Positions 1 through 4,979 are shown, counted from the first letter of the stretch. The stretch: 5,406 nucleotides of DNA from an uncultured Opitutaceae bacterium (GCA_937902865.1 CALFNJ010000570.1:1-5406), one strand, 5' to 3'. The notes: a model not told the origin generated them from the sequence alone. Program-made: numbers and translations.

Positions 1-55
1 GGTAGGGCGAACCGTCCCGGTGAGCCGCGGCTCGGCGAGGACGCCTCGCCCTACC
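1..55. repeat. 55-bp palindromic repeat (GTAGGGCGA type)
   Basis: The first ten bases, GGTAGGGCGA, are the exact reverse complement of 46-55. Inside lie a second pairing segment, CGTCC at 13-17 with GGACG at 39-43, and a central 12-nt palindrome, GAGCCGCGGCTC, at 22-33. The segment can therefore fold as one long imperfect hairpin or cruciform. The left edge touches the window start, so the element may extend further. It lies in non-coding DNA downstream of imuB. The GTAG/CTAC outer ends recall the repeat at 4025-4126. I read it as a REP-like intergenic repeat; its dispersal in the genome is inferred and cannot be seen here. Confidence 0.6.
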
Positions 56-58
56 CAC

Positions 59-206
59 GACCGAAGCTTTCGCGCAGACGTACAGAAACACAGAGCCTGA
101 GCCGCAGAGGATTGGCCGCAAAAAGGCGCAGAAAACGCAAAGGGTGGTGGTGAGCGCTGATCGCTTTTGCGTCTTCCGCGCCTTTTTGCGGCCAACGGCT
201 TCGGTC
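59..206. repeat. Large asymmetric fold-back repeat downstream of imuB
   Basis: An outer perfect 9-bp pair, GACCGAAGC at 59-67 with GCTTCGGTC at 198-206, encloses an inner 32-bp pair. The inner arms are 112-143 and 164-195 and match at 29 of 32 positions around a 20-nt loop. The left side holds about 44 extra bases (68-111) absent from the right side. On the minus strand the structure starts about 40 nt after the imuB stop codon, so it could act as a 3'-end stabiliser or transcription barrier for imuB mRNA. No clean T-run follows it, so I do not call a terminator. Positions 1-246 hold nothing I would call a gene. Confidence 0.6.
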
Positions 207-219
207 CGAGCTTTCTTAA

Positions 220-248
220 TTCTTCCTTCCTCCTTCTTCCTTTTTCTT
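220..248. other. 29-nt pure pyrimidine tract
   Basis: The plus strand is uninterrupted C/T from 220 to 248, so the minus (coding) strand is pure purine directly after and overlapping the imuB stop codon. Such tracts can form unusual DNA structures. Here it is simply noted as the sequence between imuB and the fold-back. Confidence 0.55.
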
Positions 249-1704
249 AGTCGTACATGCCTTCGACGAGCCAACCTGTGGCGAGGCGGACGAGGCGATA
301 GAGGCCGCCGCCGGCGAGCTCGACGTCCCATTCCTCGCGCGACCAGCTGCCGGGCTTCCACCATTCGCCGTCGCGTTTCCAGGGACCGCGGGCGCGGAGG
401 ATGAGGCCGTGGGCGGGGCTGCTCTGCACGTGAGTCGGGCCCTGGGGCGTGAGCTCGACGCGCGCGGGGCAGGGCGGACGGAAACGACGGAGCGGCAGAC
501 CGAGGGTGGGCAGCACCGGCGGCTGGGGCGCGGGCGCGACGACGGGAGCCGGCGCGGCGAGACGGAAGGCGTCGGGCCGGTGTGTCGCTTCGCGGGCGGG
601 CGTGCCCACGCGGTCGGCGCCGAGCAGGCCGCCGAGGCGGGCGAGGGTGTCGGCGAAACCGTGGGGGTCGCGCAGCCCGGTTTCGAAGAGTCCGCGCTGG
701 CGGGTGAGCGGGCGGGTGGGGCTGAGCGTGAGCTTCAGGCCGCGGATCGGCGCCGCGGTGCGCAGGCTTTCCAGGTGCGTGTGCAGCGCGCGGAAGAGGA
801 TCTCGGCGTCGGCGGTCGGATCGGGCAGGCGGAAGTCCCGCGCGCACGAGGTGTCGTCGTCGAGCGCGAGCACGAGCTCCAGCGCGGCGGCCACCGCGCC
901 GGCGTTGGTCAGCTGCAGCGTGAGCCGGTCAAGGCAGCGGCGCAGGACGAAGAGCAGCGGCTCGAGGGTTTCGACCGGCTGCTCGAGCTCGAGCGCGGCG
1001 GTGAAATGCTCCGGCGGACGCGCGGGATCGAGCGGACGATTCGTTTCGCCGGCGGCGCGTTCCCACAGGGCCAGGCCGGGGGCGCCGAGGCGGCGGCTGA
1101 CGTCGGTCTTGCCGAGGGCCGTGAGCGCGCCGCAGGTGCGGATGCCCCAGCTGGCGAGAATGGCGGCGAGTTCCGGCTCGGGCTCTGTGAGCGACAGCGT
1201 CAGCGGCGCGAGGAACTCGGCTTCGTTCTCCACTTCGCGCGCGAGCACGGCGGTGCGGGCCGCGTAGCCGGCGAGCAGGGGCGTGCGGGCCACGCCGAGC
1301 GTCGCCTGCAGGCCGTGCCCGCGCAGGCGGTCGAGCGCCTCGCGGCCGTGCGGCAGGTTGGTCGAGGGGACGCGACCCTGCAGGTCGATCGTGCACAGGC
1401 CGGGCGCGGTGCGCTCGACGCGTGGGGAGAGCGACCAGGCCACGGCGAGCAGCACGGCCTCCGCTTCCTGCTCGGCCGAGGGGGAGCGCGGCCGTAGCTC
1501 GAGGTCGCCGCAGCGCGCCTGCGCCTGCGCGGCGGTGAAGCCGAGCTCGACGCCCGCGCCGCGCGCGGCGGCGCAGGCGGCGACGACGACGGCCTGGCGC
1601 GTGGTGTCGGAAAGAAGCGCCACGGCTTTGCCGGCGAGGGTGGGATCGTTCCGCACCACGGCCTGCAGGGGGAAATCGGAAATCTGGATGACGGCGCAGC
1701 TCAT
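247..1704 (-). CDS. imuB: ImuB, non-catalytic Y-family polymerase-like mutasome protein
   Basis: This 485-residue protein has the Y-family polymerase fold but not its active site. The N-terminus (SCAVIQISDFPLQAVV, residues 2-17) aligns with the first metal-binding motif of DinB-type enzymes, but the acidic residues are replaced (Q7, S9). The second acidic motif is replaced around residues 99-108 (TAPGLCTIDL instead of SLDEAYLD). This loss defines ImuB, which works as an adaptor rather than a polymerase. A helix-hairpin-helix-like region spans about 176-221. QRGLF at 336-340 fits the beta-clamp binding consensus QxxLF. A Pro/Ala linker (385-400) leads to the ImuB-specific C-terminus, with GEWW at 446-449 and ending GWLVEGMYD. 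ImuB is known to bridge ImuA, DnaE2 and the sliding clamp in SOS mutagenesis. The ATG at 1704 is the natural family start, but no Shine-Dalgarno sequence precedes it. It lies 399 bp from imuA on the same strand, whereas these genes usually abut. Confidence 0.93.
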   Translation of the reverse strand: MSCAVIQISDFPLQAVVRNDPTLAGKAVALLSDTTRQAVVVAACAAARGAGVELGFTAAQAQARCGDLELRPRSPSAEQEAEAVLLAVAWSLSPRVERTAPGLCTIDLQGRVPSTNLPHGREALDRLRGHGLQATLGVARTPLLAGYAARTAVLAREVENEAEFLAPLTLSLTEPEPELAAILASWGIRTCGALTALGKTDVSRRLGAPGLALWERAAGETNRPLDPARPPEHFTAALELEQPVETLEPLLFVLRRCLDRLTLQLTNAGAVAAALELVLALDDDTSCARDFRLPDPTADAEILFRALHTHLESLRTAAPIRGLKLTLSPTRPLTRQRGLFETGLRDPHGFADTLARLGGLLGADRVGTPAREATHRPDAFRLAAPAPVVAPAPQPPVLPTLGLPLRRFRPPCPARVELTPQGPTHVQSSPAHGLILRARGPWKRDGEWWKPGSWSREEWDVELAGGGLYRLVRLATGWLVEGMYD

Positions 1705-1739
1705 GGGTGGGAGTACAAAGTGAACCGATCTATTTTTTG

Positions 1740-1808
1740 ACAGGAGGCGATCCGAGGACGGAAGAGTTCGGAATTTCGATCTCGGATTGGTCTCGGGTTT
1801 CCTCCTGT
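1740..1808. repeat. Nested inverted repeat upstream of imuB
   Basis: ACAGGAGG at 1740-1747 pairs with CCTCCTGT at 1801-1808. Within it ATCCGAG at 1750-1756 pairs with CTCGGAT at 1781-1787. Both pairs are perfect and nested, which suggests a single folded unit. It lies about 35 bp upstream of the imuB start, in the place where an imuB promoter would have to be if one exists. Whether it is another repeat family or a local structure cannot be decided from one copy. Confidence 0.45.
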
Positions 1809-1843
1809 AGAAAATCCGGCCGGACGGTCTTTTCCTGGCTCGA

Positions 1844-1887
1844 GGTGGAACGCGTTGTCCCCAACGCGTTGGAACGTCGGTTGACGT
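1844..1887. repeat. TCCC-loop hairpin, relative of the double-hairpin repeat
   Basis: AACGCGTTG (1849-1857) and CAACGCGTT (1862-1870) form a perfect 9-bp stem around the loop TCCC (1858-1861). Each arm also contains the 8-nt self-palindrome AACGCGTT. A second small hairpin follows: ACGTC at 1874-1878 with GACGT at 1883-1887, loop GGTT. The start GGTGGAACGCGTT and the 9-bp stem with loop TCCC match the design of the left hairpin in the repeats at 3924-4017 and 4268-4361 (GGTGGGGCGCGTT..., loop TCCC). I read it as a diverged or half-length member of the same family, inserted between imuA and imuB. Confidence 0.55.
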
Positions 1888-1897
1888 ATTTCAATCT

Positions 1898-2090
1898 AGT
1901 CTCGCACCGAGGCGCGGAGGCGCAGAGGTCGGAGGGGGTCACGCGAAGCCGCGAAGGACGCGAAGGCCGATCCGATTCAAATCCATGGTCGGAATCATCC
2001 GCCTTGCTTCGCGCTCTTCGCGGCTTCGCGTGACCCCCTCCGGCGGATCGTCCCTCCGATCTCTGTGTCTCTGCGCCTCGGTGCGAGACT
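1898..2090. repeat. 193-bp inverted-repeat element between imuA and imuB
   Basis: The ends are 17-bp perfect inverted repeats (AGTCTCGCACCGAGGCG at 1898-1914, complement at 2074-2090). An inner 26-bp perfect pair (1931-1956 with 2016-2041) continues for about nine more bases with one mismatch (1957-1965 with 2007-2015). The central loop is about 41 nt. The right arm carries roughly 17 extra bases relative to the left. No open frame in it looks like a gene. It resembles the short fold-back elements dispersed in intergenic DNA of Verrucomicrobiota and other environmental bacteria. The right end stops 13 bp after the imuA stop codon, so the element fills about half of the imuA-imuB gap. Confidence 0.7.
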
Positions 2091-2103
2091 TTCCGAATAT
2101 AGT

Positions 2104-2763
2104 TCATGCGCTCCGCCTTTCTCCCTGGGGGATGAGCCGGCGGCGCTGGATCTCGGCGGGCAGGTTGCGGCCCAGTTCGGCCTGCAGCTCGTCCAGCTGG
2201 TCGAGGTGGAAACCCTGCGCCAGCGTGAAACGCAGTGTCGCGCTGCCGACGAGCGGCCAGGTCGTGAGGACGACCATGACGGTGTCGCTGCGCGCGATGG
2301 CGCGCTGCAGGCGATACCAGGTCGTGGAGGGGACGCGGCGCAGATCGGCGGCCTCGAAGCCGCGGACATCGAGCAGCAGCAGGGCGAGATTGGCGTCGTG
2401 GGCGAGGATGTCGGCGGCGTGCAGCGCCTCCTCGCAGGTGTGGCAACGGGCCCAGACGAGGTGCTCGAGCAGGGTGGCCTCGTGGGAATCGGGGTCGAAG
2501 GCGTCGAGTCCGTCCACCAGCGCGGCGCGGCCGCGGTCGAGGCGGGTGCGCTCGAGCAGGCGGAGGATCAGCAGTTGTCCGCCCGAGCTGGGCTGCGCGG
2601 AAACGATCTCGGTGAGCGCGCCGGCGGGCAGGCCGCCGTCCGCGATCTCGTCGATCGCAGCCACCTCAGTCGCGAGCATCCCGGCCGAGCGGCTCGCGGC
2701 GGAGGGAAACCGCTCGGCGAGCAGGTTTCGCAGGACGGCGAGATTTTCGGGCGAGCCACGCAT
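2104..2763 (-). CDS. imuA: ImuA-type RecA-like mutasome protein
   Basis: From the ATG at 2763 this gives 219 residues. The opening ATEVAAIDEIADGGLPAGALTE (31-52, read in parts: IDEI, GGLPAGALTE) is the RecA/ImuA-type N-terminal motif. The P-loop region that follows (AQPSSGG, 56-62) is degenerate and lacks the ATP-binding lysine. A Walker-B-like strand, LALLLLDVRGF, lies at 126-136, and a late segment containing STTWYRLQRAIARSD (146-160) is typical of the family. ImuA is known to work with ImuB and DnaE2 in damage-induced mutagenesis. An upstream ATG at 2847 would add 28 low-complexity residues (CSLPPPLSFASPSS...); I prefer 2763 because the family-like sequence starts there. Neither start has a Shine-Dalgarno site, and the leader is pyrimidine-rich. 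The same-strand neighbour imuB and upstream lexA support the assignment. Confidence 0.85.
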   Translation of the reverse strand: MRGSPENLAVLRNLLAERFPSAASRSAGMLATEVAAIDEIADGGLPAGALTEIVSAQPSSGGQLLILRLLERTRLDRGRAALVDGLDAFDPDSHEATLLEHLVWARCHTCEEALHAADILAHDANLALLLLDVRGFEAADLRRVPSTTWYRLQRAIARSDTVMVVLTTWPLVGSATLRFTLAQGFHLDQLDELQAELGRNLPAEIQRRRLIPQGERRSA

Positions 2764-2844
2764 GACGGAGACGGCGAAGACGGAGGACGGAGACGCGAAA
2801 GAGAGAGGGGGAGGGAGCGAGCACGTGCTGCGGCTGCGGCGGCA

Positions 2845-2895
2845 CAACGTTCAACGTCCAACGTTCAACGTTGAACGTTCAAGGTTCGGACCGGC
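2845..2895 (+). repeat. AACGTTCAACG repeat, copy 1
   Basis: This 51-bp segment differs from copy 2 (3058-3108) at only three positions. It contains a 20-nt perfect palindrome, AACGTTCAACGTTGAACGTT, at 2860-2879. The same unit appears inverted at 3155-3193. It is a dispersed-type intergenic repeat lying upstream of imuA. Confidence 0.75.
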
Positions 2896-2911
2896 GGAGG
2901 CGGCGGATGAA

Positions 2912-2939
2912 GTAGCGGGTAGCGAGTAGCGGGTAGTGG
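2912..2939 (+). repeat. Heptamer tandem repeat, four units
   Basis: The units GTAGCGG, GTAGCGA, GTAGCGG and GTAGTGG follow each other without gaps at 2912-2939. It sits 16 bp after copy 1 of the AACGTTCAACG repeat. The unit length is not a multiple of three and no gene spans it. Confidence 0.7.
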
Positions 2940-3057
2940 GCATGCGATCCTCGGAGCTACTGAGACGTGAAAGAGGGAAGTTCATGCTAGCAGGGGTGTC
3001 CCTTGGAACGCGGGTTTGACGTGGGAAGTACGGAGGGGGGGAGGCGGAAGGCAGGCG

Positions 3058-3108
3058 CAACGTTCAACGTCCAACGTTCAACATTGAACGTTCAACGTTC
3101 GAACCGGC
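3058..3108 (+). repeat. AACGTTCAACG repeat, copy 2
   Basis: It matches copy 1 at 48 of 51 positions, in the same orientation. The central palindrome is broken by one change (CAACATTG instead of CAACGTTG). With copy 3 it forms an inverted pair of about 38 bp (34 matches) around a spacer of some 58 bp, just downstream of lexA. Confidence 0.75.
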
Positions 3109-3154
3109 TATCCTCTCGGCGAATCGCGAAGGACGGAGAAGAGGTCGGTTCATA

Positions 3155-3193
3155 CTTGAACGTTGGACGTTGAGCGTTGGACGTTGAACGTTG
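3155..3193 (-). repeat. AACGTTCAACG repeat, copy 3 (inverted)
   Basis: The reverse complement starts CAACGTTCAACGTCCAACG, identical to the first 19 bases of copies 1 and 2, then diverges slightly. It begins 10 bp beyond the lexA stop codon. On the lexA transcript, copy 3 followed by copy 2 could form a long hairpin that marks the 3' end. No T-run follows, so a true terminator is not claimed. Confidence 0.65.
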
Positions 3194-3203
3194 CGTGTCG
3201 CGG

Positions 3204-3803
3204 TCACCGCGACACGCGGATGTGTCCGACATACACGCCCTGGATCAGGAGCTCCTCGGTCGCGATGATCGGCTGGTAGCGGGGGTTTTCGGCAAGGAGG
3301 ACGGGCTTGCCGTGTTCGAAGGTGAGGCGCTTGAGCGTGCTCTCGCCGTCGACGAGCGCGCCGACGATATCGCGGGCCTTCGGCTCGCGGCAGGCGAGAA
3401 TGACGAGGTCGCCGTCGATGATGCCGGCGCCTTCCATCGAATCGCCGCGCACCTTGAGGGCGAAGGCCTCCTCGCGCGGACGGAGGCGGAAGAGCACCGG
3501 GTCGATCGGGACTTGTCCGTCGGCCAAGGCCTCGTTGGCGGAAGGGCGGCCGGCGGGGATCGTGCCGAAGAGCGGGAGCTCGACGGACACGCGCGCCTGC
3601 GGCAGCGCGAGCGAGCGGGCCTTGCCGGGATGGCGCTGGAGCGCGCCTTTTTCCTGCAGGGCGTCGAGGTGCTGGGCGACGGTGGCGACGCTCTTCAGCC
3701 GGAAGTGCTGCTGGATCTCGCGGAGGGAAGGCATGAGCCCGTGCGCCCGGCGATAGGCCCGGACGTGGTCGAGGATTTCCTGCTGGCGCTCGGTGAGCTG
3801 CAT
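3204..3803 (-). CDS. lexA: LexA, SOS-response repressor and self-cleaving protease
   Basis: LexA represses damage-inducible genes and cleaves itself when stimulated by RecA filaments on single-stranded DNA. From the ATG at 3803 it has 199 residues, close to the 202 of E. coli LexA. The N-terminal winged helix runs from about 1 to 60; it has PSLREIQQHF and a helix KSVATVAQHLDAL resembling B. subtilis LexA more than E. coli. The cleavage site Ala84-Gly85 (GTIPAGRP) falls at the same number as in E. coli. The catalytic serine is S122 (VRGDSMEG) and the lysine is K158 (STLKRLTF). The protein ends in GVYVGHIRVSR. A TTG at 3839 extends the frame by 12 residues, but that start would put the operator inside the gene and shift the cleavage-site numbering. 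ATG 3803 is therefore preferred, although it lacks a Shine-Dalgarno site. Confidence 0.95.
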   Translation of the reverse strand: MQLTERQQEILDHVRAYRRAHGLMPSLREIQQHFRLKSVATVAQHLDALQEKGALQRHPGKARSLALPQARVSVELPLFGTIPAGRPSANEALADGQVPIDPVLFRLRPREEAFALKVRGDSMEGAGIIDGDLVILACREPKARDIVGALVDGESTLKRLTFEHGKPVLLAENPRYQPIIATEELLIQGVYVGHIRVSR

Positions 3804-3806
3804 GGA

Positions 3807-3824
3807 ACCGAACAAATGTTCGGT
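3807..3824 (-). promoter_or_regulatory. LexA operator (SOS box) of lexA
   Basis: The site ACCGAACAAATGTTCGGT is a perfect inverted repeat of two 8-bp arms with a 2-bp centre. It contains GAAC-N4-GTTC and fits the Gram-positive-type LexA box CGAACRNRYGTTCG. It ends three bases before the lexA ATG, so bound LexA would block its own expression. A weak promoter could overlap it on the minus strand: TTGCCG (3839-3834), 17 bp, TTTGTT (3816-3811). This arrangement would give an almost leaderless transcript. The promoter is speculative, but the operator is well supported by its perfect symmetry and position. Confidence 0.85.
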
Positions 3825-3923
3825 ATGGCCTTTCGGCAAGGAGAAATTGGGACGGGCGGCGTTTCTCGCTCGGCAAAAGCAGGTTAATTTATCTGGAACT
3901 CAGGAAATCAGGAAGGGAACGAG

Positions 3924-4017
3924 GGTGGGGCGGATTATCCCTAATCCGCCGTAACCGTCATCCGCGTTTCACGACCGACGGAGCCAAACCGGCGCGTTAG
4001 GGATAACGCGCCCCACC
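3924..4017. repeat. 94-bp double-hairpin repeat, copy A
   Basis: Two hairpins lie at the ends. The left one pairs GGCGGATTA (3929-3937) with TAATCCGCC (3942-3950) around TCCC. The right one pairs GGCGCGTTA (3991-3999) with TAACGCGCC (4004-4012) around GGGA. The two 27-bp ends are also inverted copies of each other (23 of 27), bounded by GGTGGGG and CCCCACC. Copy B has the same length and differs at only eight positions. The structure is that of REP/BIME-type extragenic palindromes. Confidence 0.85.
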
Positions 4018-4024
4018 TTCCGAT

Positions 4025-4126
4025 GTAGGGCGGGCCTTTGACCCGCCTCTGGAGCATCGGTGAACCTGCGATAAGAAGGTGTCGTGGTCTGGCGACGCGA
4101 ATGAGCGGGTCGGAGACCCGCTCTAC
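4025..4126. repeat. 102-bp double-hairpin repeat, GTAG/CTAC type
   Basis: It opens with GTAG (4025-4028) and closes with CTAC (4123-4126). The left hairpin pairs GGCGGGCC (4029-4036) with GACCCGCC (4040-4047), with one mismatch. The right hairpin is a perfect 8-bp stem, AGCGGGTC (4104-4111) with GACCCGCT (4115-4122), loop GGA. It shares the two-hairpin layout of copies A and B but not their sequence, so it is a second family. It follows copy A after only seven bases. Confidence 0.7.
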
Positions 4127-4214
4127 TGCTCGGGATCGAGCCCGTTCCTGATTTCCTGAGTTCCAGATAAAACCGGATTGGGAACAACGCCCAGCTGCCG
4201 GCCACGGTTTTGGG

Positions 4215-4979
4215 ATGAAGGCGCACGAAGCTTCCACGTCGGCGACGTCTCGGGCGGCGGCCAGGGGGGTGGGGCGCGTTATCCCTCACGCGCCGAAATC
4301 GTCATCCGCGTTTCACGACCGACGGAGCCGAACCGGCGCGTTAGGGATAACGCGCCCCACCTCCTCCGCCGCGGAGCGGACGGCGGAGCTGGCCAGGGTG
4401 CGGGCGAAGGCGAAGCGCTGCCAGGCGTGTCCGCTCTACAAACTCGGGACCCAGACGGTTTTCGGCGAGGGGCCGGTCGACGCGCGGCTCCTGCTCATCG
4501 GCGAGCAGCCCGGCGACAAGGAGGACCTGGCGGGGCATCCTTTCATCGGGCCGGCGGGTCATCTGCTGGATCGCGCGCTGGCGGAGGCGGGCATCGATCG
4601 GACGGAGGTGTACGTCACGAATGCGGTGAAGCACTTCAAATGGAAGCCGGCGGGGAAGCGCCGACTGCACCAGAAGCCGAACAGCCGGGAGATCCTCGCC
4701 TGCCGCATCTGGCTCGAGCAGGAGCTCGATCTCGTGCGGCCCGAGCTGCTGGTCGCGCTGGGGGCGACCGCGGCGCAGGCCCTGATGGGCCGGGCCTTTC
4801 GCGTGACAACGAGTCGTGGCCAGGTCCTGAAGGATTCGCAGGGCCGGCCGGTGCTCGCCACCGTGCATCCTTCGTCCGTGTTACGCGCGCCGCCGGATCA
4901 GCGGGAGGAGCAGTACCAGGCATTGGTGGCGGACTTGAAAAAGATCCCGCACGGGAAGCCCAAGCCGCGGAAGGGATAA
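4215..4979 (+). CDS. udgX: UdgX-type uracil-DNA glycosylase that crosslinks to uracil sites
   Basis: This is a UdgX-family member of the uracil-DNA glycosylase superfamily, 254 residues from ATG 4215. UdgX is known to excise uracil and remain covalently bound to the DNA through a histidine. Visible motifs are GEQPGDKEDLAGHPFIGPAG (96-115), KRRLHQKP (148-155) with the expected crosslinking H152, and VHPSSVLR (217-224). Iron-sulfur ligands would be C69, C72 and C163, with H140 (TNAVKHFK) at the place where family-4 enzymes have cysteine, as in other UdgX proteins. The conserved domain starts near residue 52. Residues about 18-49 are encoded by the 94-bp repeat copy B, so the first 50 residues have no family support. 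The only other in-frame start after the repeat is GTG 4398 (residue 62), which would clip the first helix. The gene is divergent from lexA; no LexA-type operator is visible upstream. Confidence 0.9.
   Translation: MKAHEASTSATSRAAARGVGRVIPHAPKSSSAFHDRRSRTGALGITRPTSSAAERTAELARVRAKAKRCQACPLYKLGTQTVFGEGPVDARLLLIGEQPGDKEDLAGHPFIGPAGHLLDRALAEAGIDRTEVYVTNAVKHFKWKPAGKRRLHQKPNSREILACRIWLEQELDLVRPELLVALGATAAQALMGRAFRVTTSRGQVLKDSQGRPVLATVHPSSVLRAPPDQREEQYQALVADLKKIPHGKPKPRKG
4268..4361. repeat. 94-bp double-hairpin repeat, copy B, inside udgX 5' coding region
   Basis: It has the same length, orientation and layout as copy A, with 86 of 94 identical positions. The left hairpin pairs GGCGCGTTA (4273-4281) with TCACGCGCC (4286-4294), with one mismatch, around TCCC. 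The right hairpin (4335-4343 with 4348-4356) is perfect around GGGA. Its 27-bp ends are inverted copies at 26 of 27 positions. It lies fully within the annotated udgX frame, reading through without a stop as residues 18-49. Confidence 0.85.

Larger units (their letters stand above)
2764..3203. other. 440-bp gene-free gap between lexA and imuA
   Basis: This gap should contain the imuA promoter, because the inverted repeats after lexA make read-through uncertain. Next to imuA (2764-2822) the plus strand is a purine-rich run of GACGGA-like units. Then come three copies of an AACGTTCAACG repeat and a heptamer tandem repeat (listed separately). No gene is convincing. The only trace of a LexA-type site is GGAACGCGGGTTTG around 3005-3018, which has the GAAC half-site, a four-base spacer and GTTT instead of GTTC. 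It is weak and I do not annotate it as an operator. Confidence 0.5.
3889..4170. repeat. 282-bp composite segment bounded by 26-bp perfect inverted repeats
   Basis: Positions 3889-3914 (starting TTATCTGGAACTCAGG) are the exact reverse complement of 4145-4170. They enclose two different double-hairpin repeats, at 3924-4017 and 4025-4126. No transposase or convincing open frame is present and no clear target duplication flanks the ends. It could be a non-autonomous mobile element (MITE-like) or a nest of repeats that accumulated by successive insertion. It fills most of the lexA-udgX gap and starts 86 bp upstream of the lexA ATG. Confidence 0.7.

Noticed and set aside
409..1497. Long open frame on the plus strand opposite imuB (362 codons)
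   Set aside because: It is an antisense shadow of a GC-rich gene. Its composition is Arg/Gly/Ala/Glu-rich with no family resemblance, while the minus-strand frame is clearly ImuB.
1985..2929. Long plus-strand frames opposite imuA, running into the repeats
   Set aside because: They pass through fold-back and AACGTTCAACG repeats and have low-complexity translations. The opposite frame is ImuA.
3148..3161. GTTC-N6-GAAC word downstream of lexA as a LexA site
   Set aside because: It overlaps repeat copy 3, lies after a stop codon, and has the wrong order and spacing compared with the lexA operator.
2845..3193. Repeated AACGTTCAACG units considered as a CRISPR array
   Set aside because: There are no regular unique spacers, one copy is inverted, copy spacing is uneven (about 213 and 97 bp), and there is no cas gene.
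3064..3876. Long minus-strand frame overlapping lexA
   Set aside because: It is an out-of-frame shadow of lexA with Arg/Pro-rich content that also reads through the repeats and the operator.
3997..4005. TAGGGATAA in the 94-bp repeats resembles half of the I-SceI homing endonuclease site
   Set aside because: The match is explained by the hairpin stem and GGGA loop, the rest of the 18-bp site is absent, and no homing endonuclease gene is present.
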